Origin: UBA4744 sp963707435
GTDB taxonomy: Bacteria; Actinomycetota; Acidimicrobiia; Spongiisociales; UBA4744
Direction: 5' to 3'
Length of the DNA: 64,000 nt
NCBI GenBank assembly: GCA_963707435.1
Contig: CAVPPF010000007.1
Location: 496,001-560,000 of the forward strand
A program made the translations under genes and the position numbers. The notes under the pieces were generated by a model. The model saw only the letters and a list, made by a program, of their open reading frames with translations. It did no database searches and was not told the DNA's origin. Shown here piece after piece: positions 1-8,965 of this stretch (position 1 is its first letter; each line of letters begins with the position of its first letter).

Positions 1-232
1 CGCCGACCACAGCCCTCCCCAGACCCTGGAGATCCGTCACGAGTCTGCTGCCGAGAAATGACGTCGTGTCGTCGGCGACGAAGACGTCATAGCCGTCGAC
101 CAGGGCATCCTCTGCAGACATGATCGAGGCCATGATCCTGCCCCCGCCGTGGTCAATGACGTGCTGTTTCAGCGATCTCGCCCAGCCACGCGGAGAATGA
201 GCCATCACGACCACCGGTTCGTGATTCCGCAT
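1..232 (-). CDS. CpaE-like pilus assembly protein, N-terminal part (runs off window)
   Basis: The first 77 codons are visible, starting at ATG 232-230, three bases after the stop of the SAF-domain gene. The fragment reads as a receiver-like N-terminal domain (VVVMAHSPRG, then DALVDGYDVFVADD and TSFLGSRLV), as in the degenerate receiver domain of CpaE/TadZ proteins, which localise Flp/Tad pilus assembly. The MinD-like ATPase part would lie outside the window. The call rests on this fragment and on the CpaB-like gene directly upstream, a usual neighbour in actinobacterial Tad loci. It could also be another ParA/MinD-type protein with the same N-terminus. Confidence 0.5.
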   Translation of the reverse strand, partial: MRNHEPVVVMAHSPRGWARSLKQHVIDHGGGRIMASIMSAEDALVDGYDVFVADDTTSFLGSRLVTDLQGLGRAVVG

Positions 233-235
233 CGC

Positions 236-979
236 TCAGCCCGTTCCGGATATCTGTGAGTGATCAGGTTCGAGCGGGTCGAACACATCGAGCGGATCGA
301 CCTCCCCCGCTCCTGTGGCGCGAACGATCTCGATCTCGCCGTCTCGGAGAGCGGACGCCAGGCGCAGGCTCGTTGATCCGTCGATCGCGACCGTGACACT
401 GAAACCGCCGGTGAATTGATTGTCGGCCCCCCCAACGTCCAGAACCTCGACTCCGGTGGCGACGTATCCCGCCACGCCGTTGCGGACCACGATGACATCA
501 ACGCGGTCGCCTCCCTGGAGGCCCCCGGCGACGGCGTGGCCCCGGTCGATGGGAATGCTCATCGCACGTAGATCGGAGGGGGTCGCTCCCGTGCGGAAGT
601 CGGTCGCGCGAACTGGAACACCGGCCGGAACTGTTCGGGTGACCACCCATCCTTCCTCGATGGCGCGCTGTGCTTGTTCGGGATTCAGAAAGGTTCCGAG
701 CACACCCTCGTCGACCACGCCGATCTCGACGTACCGGAAGCCCCCTGCATCAACCGTCACTCCGGCTCGCAGCTCGGAGGCGGCCGTAGCGATCAGGAAG
801 GTCTCGTCCCGGCTATGCAAGAGCGCAAACACGAGAAGGAAGGCACCGAGGCCGGCCACGATCATGATCACGTGGCCCAGGCTCACCCGGCTCATGAAAC
901 CGCGCCGCGGCGGATGTGGTTCAACCAACCATGAACTACGTTGCGTGGTCGCTGCAGCCTTCCCAGCCACTGCCCTCAT
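236..979 (-). CDS. SAF domain protein, CpaB/RcpC-like Flp pilus assembly protein
   Basis: About 247 residues. A short basic N-terminus with WLVEPHPPRR is followed by one membrane segment (LGHVIMIVAGLGAFLLVFAL) and then a periplasmic SAF domain (ELRAGVTVDAGGFRYVEI, RTVPAGVPVRATDF) and a second beta-rich part (DRVDVIVV). This matches CpaB/RcpC proteins, which are exported and help assemble Flp/Tad pili. It sits in tandem with the CpaE-like gene, with a 3-base gap. The start is uncertain: TTG 1000, ATG 979 and GTG 970 are in frame. ATG 979 has AAGGGG only one base upstream, so GTG 970 is a real alternative. Confidence 0.7.
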   Translation of the reverse strand: MRAVAGKAAATTQRSSWLVEPHPPRRGFMSRVSLGHVIMIVAGLGAFLLVFALLHSRDETFLIATAASELRAGVTVDAGGFRYVEIGVVDEGVLGTFLNPEQAQRAIEEGWVVTRTVPAGVPVRATDFRTGATPSDLRAMSIPIDRGHAVAGGLQGGDRVDVIVVRNGVAGYVATGVEVLDVGGADNQFTGGFSVTVAIDGSTSLRLASALRDGEIEIVRATGAGEVDPLDVFDPLEPDHSQISGTG

Positions 980-1105
980 CCCCTTCAGCGCCGTCGCCAA
1001 CCTTACCTTATCTTAAACAACGTTGGGCCGGCGTGCCAGGGAGCCGTGAGGAGTTCCGTCGGTTCACGGAGGGTGTTCACAATCTTGGCGGCGAGCGCGA
1101 GCAGG

Positions 1106-1654
1106 TCAGTGATTGACCACCGCGGCGAGCCACCGAACGGGAACAATCCATTCCCGGCCTGCGGCTCCCTCCACGATGACATGGTCACGGGCCCGGATCG
1201 TCAGCTTCCCACTGACGGGGGCACGTGCGAAAGGACAAATGAATTCGCAGGTGGTTTGCGCTTGCTCCAGTTCGGCCAGTCGGGCGGCAAACGAAGCGGC
1301 TCCGTGCCGCACGGCCCCCACCCCGGTCGTGGCTGCCGCCTCGACGATCCGCAAGACGATCGGGCCGCCCAGATTCACATCGACGTTCGCCTGCCCGCTC
1401 AGCATGAGCAGGTCGTTGCGCGTGTGCCGGATAAAGCCCTGGAACGTAGATGTTCCGCTCCAGACTTCTACGAGGTCTCCCCGGCTCATGGCGTCGTACG
1501 CGACTTCCGACAAAGTCCCGCCCCGCCGGGCCTGCTTCATCGCCCAGTACTCGTCCTCCTCGGCGGCCAGGCGGAATCCACCTTCGGTGTGCTCGCGGAG
1601 TTGACGGCGTACCTGCTCGTATTCTTCGCTTTCGCTCTTCGCCACGATGCCCAT
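1106..1654 (-). CDS. Conserved hypothetical protein
   Basis: A soluble protein of 182 residues that I do not recognise as a named family. It has a charged helical N-terminus (residues 1-45), then a segment rich in beta strands (GDLVEVWSGTSTFQGFIRH, LLMLSG) that could form a small barrel, and an alanine-rich stretch around 105-135. No signal peptide, membrane segment or catalytic motif is visible. It is transcribed divergently from the cysM-like gene, with 67 bases between starts, so the two may share a control region. No function is assigned. Confidence 0.6.
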   Translation of the reverse strand: MGIVAKSESEEYEQVRRQLREHTEGGFRLAAEEDEYWAMKQARRGGTLSEVAYDAMSRGDLVEVWSGTSTFQGFIRHTRNDLLMLSGQANVDVNLGGPIVLRIVEAAATTGVGAVRHGAASFAARLAELEQAQTTCEFICPFARAPVSGKLTIRARDHVIVEGAAGREWIVPVRWLAAVVNH

Positions 1655-1721
1655 CCTGTCCTAAACCAGGCTACCCCGGTGATGCTGCGCAACTCTCGTT
1701 CTCAACTACCGTGCCCTGGTC

Positions 1722-2600
1722 ATGAAACCCGGCAACACTCCCCTCGTCGCGCTGGACAACCTCGCACCGTCCGGAACCCGCCTGTTCGCCAAGCTCGAGT
1801 GGTTCAACCCGACCGGTTCGATCAAGGATCGAGCGGCCTGGTTCATGTTCCACAATGCCGTGCAAACCGGCAAGCTCGTGCCCGGTCAACCGATGATCGA
1901 GGCCACCTCAGGCAACACCGGCATCGGGCTGGCCCGTCTTGCGCTGATCTATCGGCACCCGATGGTGATCTGCCTTCCCAGTTCTGCCACCGAGGAACGA
2001 AAGAAGCTGCTGACTGCGTACGGAGCACACCTCATTGTCGTCGAGGGCGGTCCCAACGAAGCCATCGCCCACGCTCGAGAACTCGTCGAGGCCGGCGAAG
2101 GGCACATGCTCTACCAGTACGGGAATCGCTGGAACGCCTACGCCCACTTCTTCGGTACCTCTCAGGAGATTCTGCGCGATTGGCCGCTCGACGTTCCCCC
2201 GACGCACTTCTTCGCAGCGTACGGAACCGGCGGAACGATCACGGGCACGAGCCGGGGACTCAAGTTGACCTGGAGAGAACTGCGGGTCCATTCGGTAGAG
2301 CCCTTCGTCGACGACCCGATCTCGGGGATGCGCTCACAGGACGACCCGTTCCAACCTCCGATTGCAGATCTATCGCTGGTGACCGACCGGCACGAGGTAC
2401 CGAGAGCCGTTGCCGAATCAGCAGTGGCGGCCAGCATGGCCCAGGAGGGCCTCTTCGCAGGCACTTCCGCCGGAGCGATCCTTCACGCTGCTGTGGACAC
2501 ACTGTCAACGGACGGCGGCACCGGGGTGGTGCTCCTTCCCGACGATGGATGGAAATACCTCAGCGGCGCGCCGTGGAGCGGCAGTTCCGGCAATTCCTAG
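1722..2600 (+). CDS. cysM: Cysteine synthase, CysM type (PLP-dependent)
   Basis: 292 residues of fold-type II PLP enzyme. The PLP lysine is K35 in NPTGSIKDR, the substrate loop is SGNTG at 63-67, the phosphate loop is GTGGT at 168-172, and a late serine in FAGTSAGA should contact the pyridine nitrogen. The enzyme makes cysteine by beta-replacement on an activated serine. Segments such as MLYQYGNRWN and DDGWKYLS resemble mycobacterial CysM, which uses O-phosphoserine and the thiocarboxylated carrier CysO, more than O-acetylserine-type CysK. That substrate choice is an inference, and no cysO or mec homologue lies in the window. The N-terminus is a little shorter than usual, starting directly at the GNTPLV motif. 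Confidence 0.85.
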   Translation: MKPGNTPLVALDNLAPSGTRLFAKLEWFNPTGSIKDRAAWFMFHNAVQTGKLVPGQPMIEATSGNTGIGLARLALIYRHPMVICLPSSATEERKKLLTAYGAHLIVVEGGPNEAIAHARELVEAGEGHMLYQYGNRWNAYAHFFGTSQEILRDWPLDVPPTHFFAAYGTGGTITGTSRGLKLTWRELRVHSVEPFVDDPISGMRSQDDPFQPPIADLSLVTDRHEVPRAVAESAVAASMAQEGLFAGTSAGAILHAAVDTLSTDGGTGVVLLPDDGWKYLSGAPWSGSSGNS

Positions 2601-2711
2601 CTCAAGGAAGTTGACTCCCCGGCCGAAATAGACCCTGGGAGGCTGCGGCACCTGGGACGGGCACGCAACTGTGACCGTGAGCGGGAGCTACAGCGTGAAA
2701 GAGAACCGGGC

Positions 2712-4268
2712 ATGACCAGTCCTGCCGATAACCCTGGACGGTCGGCGGAAACCTCGAAAGCCCCGGAGAGGACCGCGCCTCAGCCGGACTCCGCGACCAG
2801 GAAAGCTCGACCACCGGGTGGGTTCGAACCATTGCCGAGGAAGCGCGGAGAGAAACCGCCGCCCGCCGTGGGCTCCGATGCGCCCAACCGCTGGCTGACC
2901 ACGGATCCTCCTGGAGACATCAATGCGCTCCGGTCCTCGAGCTCGCTCGGTCACCGCCACCCGCATGCCAAGCGCAACGGGTTCCGGATTGGTACGACGT
3001 CTCTGCTGGTGGCCATCATCCTGCTCGGGTCCTTGACCGTCTGGCAGCTCGGTCTCCTGGACTCGCTTCTCTCCCCAACTCCGGACGTGCAGGGTGCATT
3101 GAACAACGCCGGGTTCACCTCCGTTTCCGCCACCGTGGAAGGCGATACGGCCCTGCTGACCGGAACAGCCGGTTCGCAGGCTGCTCTCGATCAGGTGGTC
3201 GCGGTGTCCCTGAGCGTCGGAGGCATCAGCCAGGTCGACAACCAGGTCGTTGTCATCGATACCGGCGAGACCCTCACCCTGCAGGGCCAGATAGAGGCCG
3301 CCCTCGCCTCGGCCGGTTTCAACGACCTCCAGATCGCAGTCGACGGCAACGTGGTTACCGTCAGCGGAACGGTGGCGGACGAAGCATCGCTCGGCGCGGC
3401 CGCCCTGGCGGTCTTGACCGTGCCCGGCGTTGCACAACTCGACAACCGTCTCATCATCGGTGAGGTGGGCCCGCCCGTTGACGTTCAAGCAGCGCTGGCC
3501 GCCGCACTCGCGGCGGACGAATTCGCCTATGTTTCCTACGACGTGCAGGCCGGGCTGGCGGTGCTCCAGGGTGCTGTGCCGACCGAAGATGCTCGTACCC
3601 GGGCAGCAGCCAATGTGCTCGCCGTCGACGGGGTCGACAAGATCGACAACCGCCTCGCCATCGATGAGAGCCTGCCCATCGGACCAGCCCTGCCGGCCGA
3701 ACAGCTCGAAGCAGCGGCCGCTACCGCGCTTGCCTCCGCCGGCATTGAGACTGTTTCCGCCTCTGTCGAGGGCCGGCGAGCGGTCTTGAACGGCACGGTT
3801 CCCCTCGAGATTGTCGGATCCGGCTTCTTCGCTTTCGTTGAACTGGCCGAGCAAGCAGTCCTTTCGGTCGACGGCATCGACCAGGTGTCGAGCAGCCTCG
3901 GCCTGCGCGGCGACGGTGCCATCTTGCGGACCGAGCTGCAGGCACTGCTGGAGAAAACCCCGGTGGAGTTCGCGCTCGGCTCCTCCGATCTCACCACGGC
4001 CGGCCAGAAGGTTCTCGACCAGGCTGCGCTCATCATTCAATCCCAGCCCGGTTTGCAGGTGTTGATCGCCGGTCATACCGACGCTGCGGGAAGTAGCGAA
4101 ACCAATGAGGCGCTGGCCCGACAGAGGGCCGACGCGGTCCGCAACTATCTCCTCACCCGTGCGGTGCCCTCGTACCGGCTCGTTGCCATCTCCTACGGTG
4201 AGCTCTTCCCCGATCAGGAAGCAACGGCCGAACAGAACCGGCGGATTGAATTCGAGGTAGGACCATGA
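2712..4268 (+). CDS. BON-repeat and OmpA-domain membrane protein (ArfA/OmpATb-like)
   Basis: 518 residues. A proline-rich, basic cytoplasmic tail (1-92) precedes one membrane anchor (about 94-114). Four BON-like repeats follow (about 124-186, 194-258, 264-325, 333-405), each with a beta-alpha pattern ending in IDNRL-like motifs. A C-terminal OmpA domain (about 413-518) has the peptidoglycan-binding signature HTDAAGSSETNEALARQRA and NRRIEFEV. The order anchor-BON-OmpA matches mycobacterial ArfA (OmpATb, Rv0899), although ArfA has a shorter BON region. It probably bridges membrane and peptidoglycan. The stop overlaps the start of the next gene (ATGA, 4265-4268), so the two are translationally coupled. 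Confidence 0.85.
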   Translation: MTSPADNPGRSAETSKAPERTAPQPDSATRKARPPGGFEPLPRKRGEKPPPAVGSDAPNRWLTTDPPGDINALRSSSSLGHRHPHAKRNGFRIGTTSLLVAIILLGSLTVWQLGLLDSLLSPTPDVQGALNNAGFTSVSATVEGDTALLTGTAGSQAALDQVVAVSLSVGGISQVDNQVVVIDTGETLTLQGQIEAALASAGFNDLQIAVDGNVVTVSGTVADEASLGAAALAVLTVPGVAQLDNRLIIGEVGPPVDVQAALAAALAADEFAYVSYDVQAGLAVLQGAVPTEDARTRAAANVLAVDGVDKIDNRLAIDESLPIGPALPAEQLEAAAATALASAGIETVSASVEGRRAVLNGTVPLEIVGSGFFAFVELAEQAVLSVDGIDQVSSSLGLRGDGAILRTELQALLEKTPVEFALGSSDLTTAGQKVLDQAALIIQSQPGLQVLIAGHTDAAGSSETNEALARQRADAVRNYLLTRAVPSYRLVAISYGELFPDQEATAEQNRRIEFEVGP

Positions 4269-5680
4269 GACACAACGCGCGCCCGGCTCGTTCAGCGTTC
4301 TTCCTCTTTCTGGCCCTGGCGCTCGTCGCTCCTGCCTGCACGACGACCGCCGGGAACGGCCCGTCCAGCACCACCGCACCGCTTTCGTCGACGACCACGA
4401 CCGGTGGCCTGGTCGTCAATACCACCGTGACGCCCGCCAGCGTGACCACGGACGGCGTTACGGTCACCGACGACACCATCTACCTCGGATTGCTGGCCGA
4501 CCTCACCGGACCATTCTCCGGATCCGTGATCGACGTGCTCGACGCACAAATCGCCTTCTGGTCCAAGGTCAACGACGAAGGAGGCATCGCCGGCCGACAG
4601 ATCGAACTGATCATCGAGAACACGGGGTACAGCCCCACCATCCACGCCGAGAAGTACGCCGCCATGGCCGATCGGGTCGTGATGATCGCCCATTCGACCG
4701 GGTCGCCGCACACGCTGGGAATCCTCCCCGACCTGATCGCCAACAACCACCTGGCCGTGCCGGTGACCTGGTACTCCGGTTGGTCCGACCCCACCCTCGG
4801 GGCGAATCTCCTGGAGACGGGCTCGAACTACTGCATGGAAGCCATGAACACGATCTCCTGGCTCGCCGCCGATTTTGAGGAACGCGTCGGCCGGAAACCG
4901 AAGCTGGCCATCGCCACGTTCCCCGACGACTACGGCCTCGACTCGTTCGCCGGGGCCGCCTATGCCGCAGAACAACTCGGCCTCGAGATCACCTACAACG
5001 GTGCCGGAACCATCATCCCGGGTACCGATCTCCTACCGGTTGCGTCCGGAATATCGAAAAGCGGTGCCGACTTCACCTGGCTGGCTGCGGACCCGCTCAC
5101 GCTGGCCACGGTGGTCGGAACCGCCTTGCAACTGGGCTACACCGGGCAATGGTCCGTATCGATGCCCACCTTCAGCGACCGGTTGCTGGGAACCGCTCTC
5201 GGTGACTACCTCGCAGCAAACATGTACATGTCGGCGTTGATGGCCCCCCTCGGCGCCGATGTGCAGGGGATGGCCGAAGTACTGCAGGTCCTGAAAGACA
5301 AGTACCCGAACCGGTATCCGGCCGCCGGCATGGTCGAAGGGTATCTGGAGTTCTTCGTCACGAAACGGGTGCTCGAGCAAGCGGCGGAACTGGGCGACCT
5401 AACCCCCGCCGGCGTCGTAAACGCAGCCCGCAGTATCGGTTCGTTGACCTATGAAGGGCTCTCCCCTTCCAACCTGTTCAGTGGAGACGCCAACGCCACC
5501 GTTACGAGGGCCACAGCCATCTACAAGCCCGATAAAGCGATGTTCGAAGCCCAGGGCGGCCTGGGAGCCAGCCTGGGCAACGACGGCATCTCCGCCCTCG
5601 TGAAGGTCGCCGATTTCTTCTCGTCGGATCTCGCCACCAATTACGACTTCCAGGGCCCCTGCTACGTCCTGGGCGGCTGA
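4265..5680 (+). CDS. Branched-chain amino acid-type ABC substrate-binding lipoprotein (LivK-like)
   Basis: 471 residues. The N-terminus is a lipoprotein signal (FFLFLALALVAPAC) with the lipid-bearing cysteine at residue 25, followed by a serine/threonine-rich linker to about 75. The rest is a type I periplasmic binding fold of the Peripla_BP_6 family (YLGLLADLTGPFSGSV; DEGGIAGRQIELIIENTGY). It should bind a small organic ligand outside the membrane. No LivH, LivM, LivF or LivG genes are in the window, so it either serves a transporter encoded elsewhere or works as a sensor. It is coupled by an ATGA overlap to the BON-OmpA gene. Confidence 0.85.
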   Translation: MRHNARPARSAFFLFLALALVAPACTTTAGNGPSSTTAPLSSTTTTGGLVVNTTVTPASVTTDGVTVTDDTIYLGLLADLTGPFSGSVIDVLDAQIAFWSKVNDEGGIAGRQIELIIENTGYSPTIHAEKYAAMADRVVMIAHSTGSPHTLGILPDLIANNHLAVPVTWYSGWSDPTLGANLLETGSNYCMEAMNTISWLAADFEERVGRKPKLAIATFPDDYGLDSFAGAAYAAEQLGLEITYNGAGTIIPGTDLLPVASGISKSGADFTWLAADPLTLATVVGTALQLGYTGQWSVSMPTFSDRLLGTALGDYLAANMYMSALMAPLGADVQGMAEVLQVLKDKYPNRYPAAGMVEGYLEFFVTKRVLEQAAELGDLTPAGVVNAARSIGSLTYEGLSPSNLFSGDANATVTRATAIYKPDKAMFEAQGGLGASLGNDGISALVKVADFFSSDLATNYDFQGPCYVLGG

Positions 5681-5853
5681 TCGGTGATCGTCCCGGCGCC
5701 TCTTTCGAGCGTGATCGAGGATCGCCAACATATTCAGATAATTGCATGCCAGGGAGATCCGGCTAGGGTTCTCCGGTCGACCATCCCCATGCTGCGGAGT
5801 CGACAAGAACTGGTTCAAGTATTCCCCCCGGTTTTTCCGATATCGAAGTAGAG

Positions 5854-6480
5854 ATGCCAGCGACCACATTCGAAACACCCAGACTGCGCTCGCTGGCCAA
5901 GCAGGGATTGCCTGCACTCATCGAAGGCACGTTCGTGCCGCTCGCCATCTTCTACGCAGCGCTGTGGGCCATTGGCATGTGGGGCGCCCTGATTGCCGCC
6001 CTGACCTGGTCCTACCTGGCGATCGCCCGCCGGATCTTTACCAAGCAGCCGATTCCCGGCCTGGTTCTTCTGAGCGCCCTGGCCCTGACGTTCCGGACGG
6101 CACTGGCACTGGCGACCGGCAGCGTGTTCGTGTACTTCCTGCAGCCGAGCCTGGCGACCGCCCTCCTGGGTTTCGCGTTCCTGGCTTCGATGAGCGCCGA
6201 TCAGCCGCTCGTTCAGCGACTGGCCCGCGACTTCCTGCCGATCTCCCCGGAGTTCCTCACCAACCCCTTCGTCCGACACTTCTTCATGAGGATCTCGCTG
6301 CTGTGGGCCATGGTGATGCTGGCAAATGCCGGCGTGACCACCTGGATGCTGTTCCAGCTCCCCGTCTCCGTCTTCGTCATCTCGAAGACCGCCGCCTCCG
6401 TCGTGATGACCGGGATCGCCATCGCCTTTTCGGTGATCTGGTTCCGCCGATTGTTCGCACCGGCGCCTGCCGCAGTCTAG
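5854..6480 (+). CDS. VC0807-like integral membrane protein
   Basis: 208 residues, almost entirely hydrophobic, with about five to six membrane helices (first at about 22-50, last at about 178-200). The arrangement resembles the VC0807 family of septation-protein-A-like membrane proteins, whose function is unknown. Upstream lies a 173-base gap with no clear hairpin. The stop codon shares the palindrome CTAG (6477-6480) with the stop of the convergent SDR gene, so the two coding regions overlap by four bases. The family assignment is tentative. Confidence 0.6.
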   Translation: MPATTFETPRLRSLAKQGLPALIEGTFVPLAIFYAALWAIGMWGALIAALTWSYLAIARRIFTKQPIPGLVLLSALALTFRTALALATGSVFVYFLQPSLATALLGFAFLASMSADQPLVQRLARDFLPISPEFLTNPFVRHFFMRISLLWAMVMLANAGVTTWMLFQLPVSVFVISKTAASVVMTGIAIAFSVIWFRRLFAPAPAAV

Positions 6481-7226
6481 GAGCCGGCAGGCCGCCTGAA
6501 CACGGTGGTAGCGGTCGATTGGTCTCGAGCCAACACCTTGATCTCGTCGATGTTGACATGGGGTGGCCGGGTTACCGCCCAGGCAACGCAATCCGCCACA
6601 TCATCCGCCGTCAAGGGAGTCATGCCCTCGTAGACGCGCGCCGCCGCTTCGCCATCGCCCTGGAACCGCACCAGGCTGAATTCCGTCTCGACCAGGCCGG
6701 GATCGATCTGGGTCACCCGCAGAGGAGTGCCGAGCATTTCCTTGCGCAGCACCTCGCGGAGCGCGCGTACGGCAAACTTGGCAGCGTTGTAGCCTCCGCC
6801 CCGAACATAGGTATCCGTGGAGGCCACGGAACCGATCACGACAACGTGACCGTTGCCGCCGGCGAGCAGCTTGGGAAGCAGAGCCCGGATCATGCGCAGG
6901 GTCCCGAGGACGTTCACGTCGTACATCTCGCGCCAACGCTCTTCCTGAGCCTCGGCAATGGAGTCGAGCCCCAACGCTCCCCCGGCGTTGTTGACGAGCA
7001 CATCACAGGTCTCGACGGCGCCACAGAACTCAACGACCGAGGCCGGGTTTGCTACATCGAGGTGGAGAGGCATCGCGCCGGTCTCAGCGGCAATTGCTTC
7101 CAGGCGGTCGAGGCGCCGGGCTCCCATGACCACGGCGAATCCTTCCCCGACCAGGCGGCGTGCAGTGGCGGCACCGATACCGGAGCTCGCGCCGGTAACA
7201 ACTGCGGTACGACGTGGTTCGCTCAT
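6477..7226 (-). CDS. SDR-family NAD(P)-dependent oxidoreductase
   Basis: 249 residues of classical short-chain dehydrogenase. The Rossmann motif TGASSGIG is near residue 11, NNAG near 82, the catalytic serine in VVIGSVAST near 133, and the YxxxK pair in GGYNAAKFAV. After the active site comes DPGLVETEF. An early basic pair (GARRLDR) after strand two favours NADP(H). The protein is close to the YdfG-like 3-hydroxy acid dehydrogenase group, but the substrate cannot be told from sequence. It is followed on the minus strand by the end of the convergent membrane-protein gene, sharing CTAG. Confidence 0.85.
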   Translation of the reverse strand: MSEPRRTAVVTGASSGIGAATARRLVGEGFAVVMGARRLDRLEAIAAETGAMPLHLDVANPASVVEFCGAVETCDVLVNNAGGALGLDSIAEAQEERWREMYDVNVLGTLRMIRALLPKLLAGGNGHVVVIGSVASTDTYVRGGGYNAAKFAVRALREVLRKEMLGTPLRVTQIDPGLVETEFSLVRFQGDGEAAARVYEGMTPLTADDVADCVAWAVTRPPHVNIDEIKVLARDQSTATTVFRRPAGS

Positions 7227-7288
7227 GCTTCCTGCTACTCCCGTGGTGGCGACACGGGCAGCTTACGACGCCCGATGAGGCAAGCGTT

Positions 7289-7660
7289 TCAGACGTCGCC
7301 GAACGGATCCACTGCGCCGGTCGGATGGCCACAGAATTGGCAGTTGGCCAGCCCGCGCCCGAGCATGGCACCACACTCGGCGCAGCGACCGGCCGACCTT
7401 GTGGTCCGCCCGTCGAGAGCGCCGTCGCTGCCATCGAGTTCCTTGATCCTGGCGATCAGCTGGTCGGTGGTGTAACCGCTCTCCTCGAGCAAGGACCACA
7501 TGCTCTCGACGACCAGCATGAGCCGATCGATTCGGTCGTCCAGAGCATGGAACTTGGCCGTCGGGGAAGCAGCAAAAGTCGATGCCGACGAGGCCAGGCC
7601 TGCGGCGCGGGCCGCGCCCCGCTGACCGAGCACATAGCCGGCGATGAAATCCAGAGCCAT
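7289..7660 (-). CDS. Small C-terminal zinc-ribbon protein of unknown function
   Basis: 123 residues. The first part has a glycine/alanine-rich stretch (FIAGYVLGQRGAARAAGLAS) followed by a helical segment (about 35-70). The C-terminus carries a zinc ribbon with two CxxC pairs (CAECG and CQFCG, about residues 93-112). No catalytic motif is seen. It lies 62 bases upstream of the SDR gene on the same strand and could be co-transcribed with it. The family was not recognised. Confidence 0.6.
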   Translation of the reverse strand: MALDFIAGYVLGQRGAARAAGLASSASTFAASPTAKFHALDDRIDRLMLVVESMWSLLEESGYTTDQLIARIKELDGSDGALDGRTTRSAGRCAECGAMLGRGLANCQFCGHPTGAVDPFGDV

Positions 7661-7785
7661 GCGGTGATTCTACGAAACGCGCAGCCCGATCCGGGTGAAA
7701 TCGCCTGGATTGACTTGCTTCAGGTCGGAGGTTGACCAGCCGATAGAACCAGAGAGAAGTCGTTCAATCGAGGAGATGCTCCGCC

Positions 7786-8946
7786 GTGACGATGCTGAAT
7801 GGCAGCCTTGACACCGTAGCGTTGCCCGATGTGCTCCGACTCATCGCTTCGTCGGGAAAATCGGGACTGCTGCGGATCGAAGATGCCTCGCCTTCGGGTC
7901 GCGTGTTCATCGTCGACGGCCGAATTGCCTTCGCCACGACCCGCAACGAGAACGACCCGATCGAAGATCTCCTCCACATGGAGTACCGGGCCGACTATGT
8001 TGGTTCGGCGGACGACCGCCGGGTCGTGGACCTCAACGAGCTGCTCGAGAACAACCCTGAGGCGTTCAACCGGTTTCTCGAACAGATGGTCGTCGAAGTC
8101 ATGAGCCGCCTCCTCCGGGTGAGCGAAGGCCGCTTCCGGTTTGACGTCGACATCCGCAGTCGCCGCGAGATCCCCTACTCGTTCGACATCGAAGAGATGA
8201 TCAACCAGTCAGAAGCTCGATCTGAGGCCTGGGCTCGCGTCTTTGAGGTGGTGCCCTCGGCCACTGCGCCATTGCGGATGGCGCCTCGCCTCCATGAAAC
8301 AGACCAGATCACCCTCGGCCGCCGCGATTGGGCCCTCCTGGCCGTGACCGGAGGCTCGACGACCATCGACGAGATCGCCCGGAAGCTGAAGATCTTCGAG
8401 TTCGCTGCCGCCAAGAAGGTCGCAGAACTCACCCAGCGCGGTTTGATCGAATTCATCAACACAGAAATCTCGCACGCTTCGGTTGCGGCCAACGAACTGC
8501 TCGCCGGGGTAGCAGAAGCCGGCGGCGTCCACCACGAAGACGACATCGTCCAGGCCGTTGCGGTCGAAGAAACGATCGAACTGGAACCACAGCAGCACAT
8601 GCTCGAAGCGGCGCCGGACGCAGGGCAGGAACCCGGAGACCAGCCTGAGGAAGACGGCGAAGGCCCGACCTGGCTGCCGGTCGACGGTGAAGAAGCCGAG
8701 CAGCCCGAAGCATCGGCCGAGATTGATGATGATCCGGTTCCGCTGCTCGAAGAATTGCACCGGCTCCATGAGGCCGAAGCTGCCGACCGGCACCGGGCGG
8801 AGGAACCGCCCGAGGAAGACGATGAGCCCGCCGCGGATGAGGCGGAAGAAGAATTCGACATCGACGACATCGACGGCGGCGACCTGGCCACCCGGTGGAA
8901 GAACCTCCGGAAGGCGAAGCGAGGGGCCCACGCCTCCAACGAGTGA
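7786..8946 (+). CDS. DUF4388 (PATAN-like) domain protein with acidic tail
   Basis: 386 residues. The N-terminal domain (about 1-120) has the DUF4388 pattern: LNGSLDTVALPDVLRLIASSG, a strand SGLLRIED, then GRVFIVDGRIAFA. Proteins with this domain occur in bacterial signalling and in gliding or GTPase systems. A middle part (about 165-225) looks like a winged helix (TTIDEIARKLKIFEFAAAKKVAELTQRGLIEF). The last 150 residues are very acidic and low in complexity (EEDDEPAADEAEEEFDIDDID). The start is GTG 7786, with GAGGAG ten bases upstream; ATG 7792 is an alternative. The precise role is unknown. Confidence 0.75.
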   Translation: MTMLNGSLDTVALPDVLRLIASSGKSGLLRIEDASPSGRVFIVDGRIAFATTRNENDPIEDLLHMEYRADYVGSADDRRVVDLNELLENNPEAFNRFLEQMVVEVMSRLLRVSEGRFRFDVDIRSRREIPYSFDIEEMINQSEARSEAWARVFEVVPSATAPLRMAPRLHETDQITLGRRDWALLAVTGGSTTIDEIARKLKIFEFAAAKKVAELTQRGLIEFINTEISHASVAANELLAGVAEAGGVHHEDDIVQAVAVEETIELEPQQHMLEAAPDAGQEPGDQPEEDGEGPTWLPVDGEEAEQPEASAEIDDDPVPLLEELHRLHEAEAADRHRAEEPPEEDDEPAADEAEEEFDIDDIDGGDLATRWKNLRKAKRGAHASNE

Positions 8947-8965
8947 TCACCTCGGCCGGACCGGC

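Noticed and set aside
2688..4379. A 563-codon minus-strand frame opposite the BON-OmpA gene
   Set aside because: The plus-strand protein has repeated BON domains and an OmpA domain with a proper anchor; the opposite frame has no motif.
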